A stretch of 36,836 nucleotides of DNA, from assembly GCA_023458415.1 (NCBI GenBank), contig JAEWZO010000037.1, positions 1 to 36,836 of the forward strand, given 5' to 3'. This stretch comes from Bacteroidota bacterium. Lineage in GTDB: Bacteria > Bacteroidota > Bacteroidia > Flavobacteriales > Weeksellaceae. This document shows, piece by piece, positions 15,901-22,144 of the stretch; within the stretch, counting starts at the first letter, position 1; each line of letters begins with the position of its first letter. Position numbers and translations under genes: made by a program. The notes under the pieces were generated by a model. The model was not told where the DNA came from. It was given only the letters and a program-made list of their open reading frames with translations, and did not search any database.

Positions 15901-16058
15901 TTGGCTCCGGTATAATTTGCCGAAATTCTAACCGTTGGCGGCGCAATGTCGGGATATTGAGTAACCGGAAGTGCCACCAATCCCAAAATCCCCAAAATTA
16001 CAATGAGGATAGAGACTACAGTAGATAAAACCGGTCTGTCTATGAATCTTTTTACCAT
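12915..16058 (-). CDS. RND multidrug efflux pump, AcrB/HAE1 family
   Basis: This 1047-residue inner-membrane protein is the proton-driven pump of the tripartite system and has normal full length. It begins MVKRFIDRPVLSTVVSILIV and shows PVTQYPDIAPPTVRI, the TM4 segment ALVLAIGIVVDDAIVVVEAV with the paired Asp of the proton relay, and SPVLCSLFLKPP. Two periplasmic docking/porter regions and twelve membrane helices are implied by the length and repeats. HAE1 pumps export hydrophobic and amphiphilic drugs, bile salts and dyes; the substrates here cannot be read. It lies between the adaptor and the outer-membrane factor with gaps of 9 and 14 bases. Confidence 0.97.
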   Translation of the reverse strand: MVKRFIDRPVLSTVVSILIVILGILGLVALPVTQYPDIAPPTVRISANYTGANAQTVMNSVIIPIEEQVNGVEGMDYISSSAGNNGSASIQVFFKQGINPDIAAVNVQNQVQRAMPLLPSEVTRSGVQVNKQQTSALMFLSFYTSNPTLDEVWLQNYMNINIIPALKRINGVGDAMAFGGKTYSMRVWLDPAKMAAYGLEPSEVSTAINEQSREAAAGQLGENSGSSFQYVITYPGKYDEVEEYENIIIRAIGNGEYLRLKDIAEIKLDALSYGGIGENNGRRSISMGIFQTPGSNAQQIISDIKTFLTETEKTLPEGIGYSINFDTNDFLEASIGKVIMTLLEAFVLVFLVVFIFLQDFRSTLIPAIAVPVSIIGTFFFLNLLGYSLNLLTLFALVLAIGIVVDDAIVVVEAVHAKMEHGISDARRATVEAMDEITGAIISITLVMAAVFIPVTFLTGPTGVFYQQFGITLIISILISAVNALTLSPVLCSLFLKPPAHHSKEYSKMNFMQKFFHKFNIGFNAATQRYGKSFAYLLRHKWITLLVFVAGGLTFWWANSTMPTGFIPKEDRGIIFTDVQLPPGASMERTYNILKDLQVEARKIPGVRNVTFTASRGFMSGQGSNVGQAFVRLDSFDERGKGQSVDDITKQLFGIASKYPDAKIVFFSPPSVPGFGQSDGFSAVLLDKSGAELSKLNDVTQQFIGALMQRPEIQFASTSFNTNYPQYQLEVNVPRAKESGVSLNNILSTLQGYIGGVYSSDFTKYGKQFRVMIQALPDDRTGPESLNSIFVKTASGAMAPISQFVTLNRTFGPQSIERYNLFTSVSISGSSNAGYSTGDAIKAIQETAAESLPADYDVEFTGLTKEEMVAGSQTYIIFLLSFIFVYFILAAQYESYLLPFAVILSLPLGVIGAFFGQRVFGLENNIYFQIAIIMLIGLLAKNAILIVEFAVQRRHHGESLAMSAINAAKARLRPILMTSFAFIFGMLPLVFASGIGSVGNRSIGTGAAAGLLIGTFFGLIAIPVLYVIFQGLHEKIIPPKVKEIHLNE

Positions 16059-16067
16059 AATACTTTT

Positions 16068-17297
16068 TTAGAAAACCGGCTTGATTGCATTAATAATATC
16101 ATCAAAATCTTTAGGTTGCCCTTTCACCGGCGTTCCAGGTTTTAGAGTTCCCACACCTTCGGCAACTACAGTTTCACCTTTCTGTACACCTTCGGAAATT
16201 ACAACCATATTATTCACACGGTCTGCAACCTTGATGGTATAATTTTTTGCGGTATCTTTTTCAATCTTATAAACATAAACCAATCCCTGTTGCTCATAAG
16301 TCGCACTTTCCGGTACCACCAACGCAGCATCGTATAGTTTTGGAATTCGGATTTTTCCGGAGTTACCGTTGCTTAGGAGTTTTTGAGGATTGGGAAGCGA
16401 TACACGAAACTGAATACTTCCCGTGGCTGCATCTATCTGTCCGGTTACAGCTTCTACTCGACCTTTCTCAGAATACAATTCACCATTGGCCAAAACAAGA
16501 TCAACCATTGGCAGGTTTTTAAGTTTTTCAGGAACTGTGGCTCCTTTAGCATTCTTCAGAAAATCTAAATATTCTTTTTCATTCATTGAGAAATAAGCGT
16601 AAAGTTCTCTCGTATCAGAAACAGTAGTAAGCGGTGTTGGATCTGCAGGACCAACCAAGCTACCGTTTCTCATATTAATTTTTCCTACTACACCTGAAAT
16701 CGGCGCACGGATGATAGAATAATTAATATTTTCCTGAACGCCTTGATAATTCGCCTGCGCCTGTGCAACACCTGCACTTGCCTGCTGTCTAGCCGCAATT
16801 GCTTGAGAAAGCTGCGCCTGAGCACGAGCCAAATTCGCCTGTGCGGTTTGAAGCTGAACGCTACTGATAATATTTTTTTCAACCAGCGGACGAAGCTTAT
16901 TTACTTCTACTTCTGCTGCATTTACCGCTGCTTGTGCTGCTTTCACGTTCGCGTCTGCAGCAGAAACACTGGATCTTGCCGCGCCCACTCCCGCTCTTGC
17001 TGCGGAAGCATTTTCGTTAAGAGCGTTGGTTTCAAGACGGAACAGTGGTTGTCCTTGTGAAACATACTGACCTTCATCTACCAAAACCTGCGTAATGTAC
17101 CCCTGAATTTTCGCACGCACATCGTTATTTACACGACCTTCGATACTGGCCGGAAACTCTGTGTATCCGGTTACATTTCTGGTTTCCACCTGAACTGTTG
17201 CTACTGTTTTTGGACCTTGCGGCGGCTGTCCTCCGTCTTTTTTACAGGAAGCCAGCAAAAGCGCTGAAGCAGATAATATTAAGATCTTATTTCTCAT
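16068..17297 (-). CDS. RND efflux periplasmic adaptor (membrane fusion protein)
   Basis: This is the AcrA-like adaptor joining the pump to the outer-membrane channel, 409 residues. The lipoprotein signal MRNKILILSASALLLASC gives Cys18. The lipoyl/biotinyl halves are seen at VRAKIQGYITQVLVDEGQYV and YSIIRAPISGVVGKINMRNG, enclosing an Ala-rich helical hairpin (about 95-180). A beta-barrel follows, then a membrane-proximal domain with VVPESATYEQQG. Its start overlaps the 3' end of the regulator gene by 11 bases. Confidence 0.95.
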   Translation of the reverse strand: MRNKILILSASALLLASCKKDGGQPPQGPKTVATVQVETRNVTGYTEFPASIEGRVNNDVRAKIQGYITQVLVDEGQYVSQGQPLFRLETNALNENASAARAGVGAARSSVSAADANVKAAQAAVNAAEVEVNKLRPLVEKNIISSVQLQTAQANLARAQAQLSQAIAARQQASAGVAQAQANYQGVQENINYSIIRAPISGVVGKINMRNGSLVGPADPTPLTTVSDTRELYAYFSMNEKEYLDFLKNAKGATVPEKLKNLPMVDLVLANGELYSEKGRVEAVTGQIDAATGSIQFRVSLPNPQKLLSNGNSGKIRIPKLYDAALVVPESATYEQQGLVYVYKIEKDTAKNYTIKVADRVNNMVVISEGVQKGETVVAEGVGTLKPGTPVKGQPKDFDDIINAIKPVF

Positions 17298-17775
17298 AAG
17301 TTGATAATTCTTTAACGGTTGATTGAATATTGTTGATATTATTAGTTAGAAGATTGATGAAAATCTGAAACCCGTTTGTTTCCTCATGATTGGAACTTTT
17401 ATAAAAAGATTCAAGATTTCTGATGATTTCGCGTTCTTTCTCCATTTTGTCGATGATGCTCTGAAAATAATTCTTCATGTAATCGCTGTTGATGACAAAA
17501 TATCTTTTCCGCTCATCAATTCTGTTAATATCGGTTATTAAGCCAAGGTTCAGAAGAATATTCAGGTTGGACGAAACAGAACTTTTGCTGGAAGCCAATA
17601 CCTCCACAAGCTCATCAAAAGTAACACCTTTTCTTGAAAAATCGAATATCAAATAGGCATGAATCTTCGCAGCAAGAGGCGCCAAATACCGATGTTCAAT
17701 ATAAAAACGCACTAAATCCTGAAAAATCTTTTCGTCGATCTGCAGAGAGGGTACTGTTTTATCTTCTTTTTTCAC
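17287..17775 (-). CDS. GbsR/MarR-like winged-helix regulator of the RND operon
   Basis: The product is a 162-residue cytoplasmic DNA-binding protein. A winged-helix region spans about 25-100: KIHAYLIFDFSRKGVTFDEL leads to the recognition-helix part VLASSKSSVSSNLNILLNLG and a wing with INRIDERKRYFVI. A C-terminal helical part probably dimerises. This layout fits the GbsR family within the MarR superfamily. It is the first gene of an operon with adaptor, pump and channel, so it most likely controls them and itself, as is usual for such arrangements. The start is GTG 17775, nearly coincident with the predicted transcription start, so the mRNA could be leaderless. Confidence 0.88.
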   Translation of the reverse strand: MKKEDKTVPSLQIDEKIFQDLVRFYIEHRYLAPLAAKIHAYLIFDFSRKGVTFDELVEVLASSKSSVSSNLNILLNLGLITDINRIDERKRYFVINSDYMKNYFQSIIDKMEKEREIIRNLESFYKSSNHEETNGFQIFINLLTNNINNIQSTVKELSTYEK

Positions 17776-17779
17776 CCTG

Positions 17780-17809
17780 CAAAAATAGAAAAATTAGTTC
17801 GGAACCAAA
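17780..17809 (-). promoter_or_regulatory. Promoter of the RND efflux operon
   Basis: On the minus strand TTTG (17806-17809), an exact 18-base spacer and TATTTTTG (17780-17787) give the best promoter of the window. The predicted start is about 17775-17776, at or next to the GTG start codon of the regulator gene. Confidence 0.8.
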
Positions 17810-17817
17810 CGAACCAA
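17797..17817. promoter_or_regulatory. Candidate operator over the RND operon -33 box
   Basis: Repeats overlap the -33 box: GTTCG (17797-17801) and CGAAC (17810-17814) form an inverted repeat with an 8-base gap, and GAACCAA occurs twice (17802-17808 and 17811-17817). A dimeric winged-helix protein bound here would block the promoter. Self-repression by the operon's own regulator is the simplest reading. Confidence 0.5.
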
Positions 17818-17928
17818 TTTGAATAATAGATTAATTCTACCTAAACTTTAACAAAAATTATGATATTTAATGGCTTTTGATAGAAAATAAATAAGCCGCC
17901 AGAAATTAAAACTAATTAATCTAAATAA

Positions 17929-18510
17929 CTATTCAGCCAAAAGTTCATCAATCTGTTTGAAAAATCGCGATGTGCTATAATCGGCAACGCCTTTGTGATG
18001 CATTCGTATTTTTCCTTCTTTATCTAAAATAACTGTTGTAGGTAGCGAACCGTTGAAAACCTCTTCAGGAATTGAGCTTCCCGAAGTTAAGAATGGGATT
18101 GAGAAATTCTCATTTGCAAGGTAATTTTTTCCCAGCTGCACATCATCATCCAGATTCACCGTCAGAAAAATGAGGTTCGGATTGTTCTGATATTTTGTAT
18201 AAAACTGCTGAATGGAAGGAAATTCCGCCCTGCACGGAGGACACCACGATGCCCAGAAATTGATAAAAACCACCTTACCTTTTGCATCCGCTGTACTGAA
18301 TCTTTTCCCGCTTTCATCCATGACAGAAAAATGAATATCCGACGTTGTTTCCACCGGTTTTTCCTTGATGCTTCTGTTAAGAATTCCGGTTGAAGCAACC
18401 TGTTTCAAAAGCCACGCTTTAGCATCCGGATTCACCAGAATAACGATAAATGAAAGGATAAGCAGCGAGTTGACGCCGTTTTTCTTCAGCCAGGATTTCA
18501 GATTGTTCAT
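17929..18510 (-). CDS. Membrane-anchored TlpA/ResA-like thioredoxin
   Basis: The 193-residue protein has one N-terminal membrane helix (about 13-27) and then a thioredoxin-fold domain outside the cytoplasm. FINFWASWCPPCRAEFPSI contains the redox pair Cys90 and Cys93; SLPTTVILD supplies the cis-Pro loop. TlpA/ResA proteins reduce disulfides in the periplasm, for example during cytochrome c maturation or in oxidative stress defence. No partner gene lies beside it, so its target is open. It has its own -7 box and lies behind the RND operon promoter in the same direction. Confidence 0.92.
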   Translation of the reverse strand: MNNLKSWLKKNGVNSLLILSFIVILVNPDAKAWLLKQVASTGILNRSIKEKPVETTSDIHFSVMDESGKRFSTADAKGKVVFINFWASWCPPCRAEFPSIQQFYTKYQNNPNLIFLTVNLDDDVQLGKNYLANENFSIPFLTSGSSIPEEVFNGSLPTTVILDKEGKIRMHHKGVADYSTSRFFKQIDELLAE

Positions 18511-18563
18511 GAATTAAATTTTGGAACTTCAAAGAAACTTATATATTCCGAAGCCCACAGTAA

Positions 18564-18571
18564 CAAAAGTA
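18564..18571 (-). promoter_or_regulatory. -7 promoter box for the TlpA-like gene, in a tandem 9-mer
   Basis: On the minus strand TACTTTTG is an exact -7 box. It lies within two tandem copies of TTTTGTTAC. Transcription would start near 18559, about 49 bases before the ATG. No -33 box is seen at 18-19 bases. Confidence 0.45.
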
Positions 18572-18580
18572 ACAAAAGAT

Positions 18581-18946
18581 TTAAAGATTAGTGCTCACTC
18601 CGTTTTTATGCAGATGATGAATTTCATCGCGATGAACCGAAGTCACACCTTTCACCTTCCTGAAATGAATGATAGCCTGCTCCAAACTTTTCTCCTCCGG
18701 AATTTTTATTGCGATTCCTTTCAGTGCATTATAGCGATGAGTAACTTCTGCGCCGTACTTTTCTGCTTCTTTGAGAAGTTCTTCGTTCCCTGTTTTCTCA
18801 TCATAAAAAATAATAAGAGCCCGGCTTACACGCTGATTTTGCTGCTTAACAGATACAGGCTCTTTCACCTGCTCCAACTGAGGTTTCTCCGAAGTTTTAC
18901 ACTGAACGAAAACCAATACAAAGGCACCAAAATAAACGGATTTCAT
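18581..18946 (-). CDS. Stand-alone peptidase-propeptide (I9-like) lipoprotein
   Basis: The 121-residue product has a short signal (about 1-15) ending FVQCK, which could be a loose lipobox with Cys16. After a low-complexity linker, residues about 42-110 read ALIIFYDEKTGNEELLKEAE, then AEVTHRYNALKGIAIKIPEE and VKGVTSVHRDEI. This is the pattern of the inhibitor I9 fold found as the propeptide of subtilisins: beta-alpha-beta-beta-alpha-beta with the hydrophobic KGIAIKIP strand. No protease domain follows, so it may be a free inhibitor or chaperone of a subtilase made elsewhere. It begins 9 bases after the alcohol dehydrogenase stop and is probably cotranscribed with it. Confidence 0.65.
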   Translation of the reverse strand: MKSVYFGAFVLVFVQCKTSEKPQLEQVKEPVSVKQQNQRVSRALIIFYDEKTGNEELLKEAEKYGAEVTHRYNALKGIAIKIPEEKSLEQAIIHFRKVKGVTSVHRDEIHHLHKNGVSTNL

Positions 18947-18955
18947 GAAAATATT

Positions 18956-20017
18956 TTAGTTTTTCAAACTCGCCATATCTATTACAAAACGGTATTTTAC
19001 ATCGCTCTTCAACATGCGTTCGTACGCTTCATTAATGTCCTGAATTTTAATTACTTCCACATCGGAAACAATATTTTTTTCGCCACAGAAATCAAGTAAT
19101 TCCTGAGTTTCTTTGATACCGCCGATTAATGACCCTGCAACTGAACGTCTTTTGTAAATCATAGGTTTTGTGGAAACTTCGCTTTCGAAACTTCCGATCA
19201 GCCCAACCAAAACAAGAGTTCCGTTTACTTTCAGAGTATTCATATACGGCGTAATTTCGTGGTCGTACGGAACGGTATCTATAATTAGATCAAAATCATT
19301 GAGCGCTGCCCTCATTTCCTGCTCGTCGGTAGAAATAATCATTTTATCTACACCCAACTTTTTGGCATCCTCTGATTTGGAAGCCGAACGCGAAAAGAGT
19401 GAAACTTCCGCACCTAAACCTTTAGCGAGTTTTACCGCCATGTGACCCAAACCGCCCAAACCGATTACAGCAACTTTGGATTCCGGACCTACATTCCAGT
19501 GTTTCAGTGGCGACCAGGTGGTAATTCCGGCGCAAAGAACCGGTGCAACTGCAGCCAAATCTAAATTTTCCGGAACGCGAAGCACAAAATGTTCGTCTAC
19601 CACAACTTTTTCAGAATATCCGCCGAAAGTTCTTCCGCCCAGATGTTTATCCGGAGAATTATAAGTTCCCGTAAAACCGGTTTCGCAATACTGCTCCAAA
19701 TCTTCAGCACAACTGGAGCATGTTCTGCAGGAATCCACCATACAGCCCACTGCAACGGTATCGCCCACTTTGTATTTTGTAACTTCGGAGCCGATTCTGC
19801 CCACTTTTCCTACAATTTCATGGCCGGGAACTGCAGGATATTTCGTTCCGCCCCAATCATTTCTTGCGGTATGAAGATCGCTGTGACAAACGCCACAGTA
19901 CAGCACATCAATTTCCACATCTTTGGGCTGCACTTCTCTTCTTTCTACGGTCATTTCTTTAAGATCTGCGTCAGAAGCTTCAGTTCCAAAAGCTTTCACG
20001 TGGTATGTATTGCTCAT
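18956..20017 (-). CDS. Zinc-dependent NAD(P) alcohol/aldehyde reductase, YahK/CAD type
   Basis: The 353-residue enzyme belongs to the zinc medium-chain dehydrogenases, cinnamyl-alcohol-dehydrogenase-like branch. Catalytic zinc ligands are seen in CGVCHSDLH and PGHEIVG; the structural zinc site is the four-Cys block around MVDSCRTCSSCAEDLEQYC. The nucleotide-binding motif is VIGLGGLGHMAVKLAKGLGA. Such enzymes reduce many aldehydes to alcohols, often with NADPH, and serve detoxification. A -7 box lies just upstream and the I9-like gene just downstream. Confidence 0.93.
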   Translation of the reverse strand: MSNTYHVKAFGTEASDADLKEMTVERREVQPKDVEIDVLYCGVCHSDLHTARNDWGGTKYPAVPGHEIVGKVGRIGSEVTKYKVGDTVAVGCMVDSCRTCSSCAEDLEQYCETGFTGTYNSPDKHLGGRTFGGYSEKVVVDEHFVLRVPENLDLAAVAPVLCAGITTWSPLKHWNVGPESKVAVIGLGGLGHMAVKLAKGLGAEVSLFSRSASKSEDAKKLGVDKMIISTDEQEMRAALNDFDLIIDTVPYDHEITPYMNTLKVNGTLVLVGLIGSFESEVSTKPMIYKRRSVAGSLIGGIKETQELLDFCGEKNIVSDVEVIKIQDINEAYERMLKSDVKYRFVIDMASLKN

Positions 20018-20035
20018 AATTTTAGTTTAATACTT

Positions 20036-20043
20036 CAAATTTA
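20036..20043 (-). promoter_or_regulatory. -7 promoter box for the alcohol dehydrogenase
   Basis: TAAATTTG on the minus strand matches TAnnTTTG and would start transcription about 14 bases before the ATG. A -33 box is not clear. Confidence 0.55.
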
Positions 20044-20091
20044 AGAAGTTCAGATTTTTTTCTGTTCAGAAACCTTTCATTTAACAAAAGA

Positions 20092-20865
20092 TTAACCGGT
20101 TTGCAGTTTTTGGTTGATGAGGTCTACTTCTTCACGAAGCTTCAGGATCAGTTCTGTAATATTTTGGTTGCTCAAACTTTCGGTATCAAACTCTTCCATA
20201 GAAATGCTGCACGCAAATTCCCAGATTTCCATCAGATCTCCCTGCTGAATTTGATACGGCGGATATAGAGAATTGTCGGAACTTACGGTAATTCCTTTTT
20301 CATCAGTTTTTACAAACCTTTTGTATACAATACCTTCGTTTCGGGTGATGAAAATGTAGGTTTTGTTTTTCTTAAGATCGGAAACGCTTTCCACGTATTT
20401 TCCCACAATAAAAGTTCCGTCTTTAAAAGGTGGCATCGAATCTCCACTGGCCGGAAACGCCCGGTATTTTCCATTGCGGAGAAACGGCAACGAAATAGTC
20501 TGAAGGTTTTCGATGTATTCGGGATCGCTGTAACCTTTCAGGTAGCCCATTGATGCTTTTGCGGGGATAATTTCTATTTTATTTTCTCCGCGGTTGTCCA
20601 CTTTTATCGGTAGAATAATACGGTTATCGGAAAGTTTCAGCATCTCATCCAACCGGAATCTTTTTAAATCCACCGAAACCAGCAAATCAATACTTACATG
20701 AAAAAAACGGGAAATCCGTACAAGAATTTCTATAGGCGGTTCCGAAGCTCCGTCTTCATATTTTGCATAGCGACCTCTTGTAATTACAAGCTGATCGGCA
20801 ATTTTCTGCTGGGAAAGACTGAGCTGCATCCGGAGATACCGCAAGTTATCGGATAAAACTGACAT
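20092..20865 (-). CDS. XRE/S24 LexA-like repressor of the mutagenesis cassette
   Basis: The 257-residue protein joins an N-terminal helix-turn-helix of the XRE/Cro type (about 5-62, with LSLSQQKIADQLVITRGRYA) to a C-terminal S24 peptidase domain (about 95-220), and ends in a short helical tail. The S24 dyad is visible: Ser143 in SGDSMPP and Lys182 in IVYKRF. The self-cleavage site of LexA relatives is normally Ala-Gly; the matching position here reads ASMGY, so Met106-Gly107. Such proteins cut themselves on activated RecA and release their targets. It is divergent from dinB and dnaE2 with a 61-base shared control region carrying two similar sites, so it very likely represses these genes and itself. 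Confidence 0.9.
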   Translation of the reverse strand: MSVLSDNLRYLRMQLSLSQQKIADQLVITRGRYAKYEDGASEPPIEILVRISRFFHVSIDLLVSVDLKRFRLDEMLKLSDNRIILPIKVDNRGENKIEIIPAKASMGYLKGYSDPEYIENLQTISLPFLRNGKYRAFPASGDSMPPFKDGTFIVGKYVESVSDLKKNKTYIFITRNEGIVYKRFVKTDEKGITVSSDNSLYPPYQIQQGDLMEIWEFACSISMEEFDTESLSNQNITELILKLREEVDLINQKLQTG

Positions 20866-20868
20866 TGC

Positions 20869-20879
20869 TATAATTTATA
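20869..20879. promoter_or_regulatory. Operator-like site 1 (repressor gene side)
   Basis: TATAATTTATA, an imperfect palindrome, lies at the predicted transcription start of the repressor gene. Its reverse complement differs by one base from site 2 at 20903. The centres are 34 bases apart, close to three helical turns. It is the best candidate for autorepression. Confidence 0.55.
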
Positions 20880-20883
20880 CCAA

Positions 20884-20891
20884 CAAAGATA
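20884..20891 (-). promoter_or_regulatory. -7 promoter box for the XRE/S24 gene
   Basis: TATCTTTG on the minus strand matches TAnnTTTG. The start would be near 20879, inside operator-like site 1, about 14 bases before the repressor ATG. Confidence 0.6.
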
Positions 20892-20902
20892 ATAATTTTT
20901 GA

Positions 20903-20913
20903 TATAAACTATA
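20903..20913. promoter_or_regulatory. Operator-like site 2 (dinB side)
   Basis: TATAAACTATA touches the -7 box of dinB, ending one base before it. It matches the reverse complement of site 1 at ten of eleven bases. A repressor bound here would block dinB transcription. Confidence 0.55.
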
Positions 20914-20914
20914 A

Positions 20915-20922
20915 TAATTTTG
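20915..20922 (+). promoter_or_regulatory. -7 promoter box for dinB-dnaE2
   Basis: TAATTTTG matches TAnnTTTG. The expected start, 4-5 bases downstream, falls at or beside ATG 20927, so the dinB message may be leaderless. No proper -33 box is seen, as expected for a weak, regulated promoter. Confidence 0.6.
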
Positions 20923-20926
20923 TTTC

Positions 20927-22075
20927 ATGGATCGTGCAATTGTTCATATGGATTTGGATACTTTTTTCGTGTCGTGTGCAAGACTTCAGAATTCCGACCT
21001 GAACGAAATCCCTGTAATCATCGGCGGTGGCGACCGCGGTGTGGTAGCGTCATGTTCATACGAAGCGCGCTATTTCGGGGTACGTTCTGCTATGCCGATG
21101 AAGATGGCTTTAAGGCTGTGTCCCAATGCGAAGGTGGTTCGTGGCGACATGGAATTTTTCTCAAAAAAATCACACGAAGTTACCGAAGTAATTGAACAGA
21201 ATGTTCCCGTTTTGGAAAAAGCAAGCATAGACGAATTTTACCTTGATCTTTCCGGAATGGATAAATTTTTCGGATGCTATAAATGGACCACCGAAATCGC
21301 CGATGCGGTAACGAAAGAAACCGGACTGCCCATCAGTTTTGCACTTTCCGAAAACAAAACCGTTTCTAAAATAGGAACCGGCGAAGCGAAACCAACCGGA
21401 AGAATGGAAATTCAGCACAACTTTGTAAAACCTTTCCTGAACCCGCTTTCCATCAAAAAAATCCCGATGGTGGGAGATGTGACGTATCAGTTATTGTCAC
21501 GAATTGGAATCCGAAAAATACAAACCCTCTCCGAAATGCCGGTGGATGTTTTACAGCAAATGATTGGTAAAAACGGAAAAGAACTCTGGAAAAAAGCCAA
21601 CGGAATTGATGAAACTCCTGTAATTCCTTACACAGAACGGAAATCCATTTCCACAGAACATACTTTTGCCAACGACACAATGGACATTTTAGAATTAAAA
21701 AGTCTGATTTCCGGCATGGCAGAATCTCTGGCTTATCAACTTCGCAAAGAAAAATGGCTCACCTCCACCGTCGTGGTAAAAATCCGATATGCCAATTTCG
21801 ATACGGAAACTAAACAGTGCCGCGTTGCTTACACCGCTGTAGATCATACTTTGTCGAGAGTTGCACTGGACTTGTTTGAAAAATTATACACGCGCAGAAT
21901 GCGACTTCGTTTGGTGGGATTGCGCTTTACCAACTTGGTTCACGGCAATCATCAGATGAATTTGTTTGAGGACACGGAAGAATTGATTAACCTGTATCAA
22001 TCGATGGACCGAATTAAAAACCGTTTCGGAAAACACGCTGTAGGACGCGCTTCAGGATTTTTATTGATGAAATGA
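20927..22075 (+). CDS. dinB: Y-family DNA polymerase, DinB/Pol IV-like
   Basis: The 382-residue polymerase copies across damaged bases at low fidelity. The palm motif HMDLDTFF supplies Asp9, and KASIDEFYLDLSG supplies Asp102 and Glu103, completing the three metal ligands. The finger/thumb parts follow (SYEARYFGVRSAMP, ALSENKTVSKIGTG), then the little-finger domain from about 235. QMNLF at 343-347 looks like a sliding-clamp binding peptide, though it lies about 35 residues before the end rather than at the tip. It is divergent from the XRE/S24 repressor and 69 bases ahead of dnaE2, so it is the first gene of an inducible pair. A UmuC-like or ImuB-like role is possible; ImuB normally lacks the catalytic acids, which are present here. 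Confidence 0.93.
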   Translation: MDRAIVHMDLDTFFVSCARLQNSDLNEIPVIIGGGDRGVVASCSYEARYFGVRSAMPMKMALRLCPNAKVVRGDMEFFSKKSHEVTEVIEQNVPVLEKASIDEFYLDLSGMDKFFGCYKWTTEIADAVTKETGLPISFALSENKTVSKIGTGEAKPTGRMEIQHNFVKPFLNPLSIKKIPMVGDVTYQLLSRIGIRKIQTLSEMPVDVLQQMIGKNGKELWKKANGIDETPVIPYTERKSISTEHTFANDTMDILELKSLISGMAESLAYQLRKEKWLTSTVVVKIRYANFDTETKQCRVAYTAVDHTLSRVALDLFEKLYTRRMRLRLVGLRFTNLVHGNHQMNLFEDTEELINLYQSMDRIKNRFGKHAVGRASGFLLMK

Positions 22076-22144
22076 AAAAAGTCTGTGCGAGCGAAGCGAG
22101 CGCCAAAAAACCTAAAAATTTAAAGTCTTGAATCTTAAACAAAA

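Noticed and set aside
18564..18582. Tandem TTTTGTTAC copies as a phase-variable repeat
   Set aside because: Only two copies are present, too few to support slippage; it is more simply a duplicated -7-like region.
22085..22104. GC-rich GCGAGCGAAGCGAGCG stretch between dinB and dnaE2
   Set aside because: It is a short direct repeat of GCGA units that cannot fold into a stable hairpin, and there is no T-run; it was not called a terminator or a mobile repeat.
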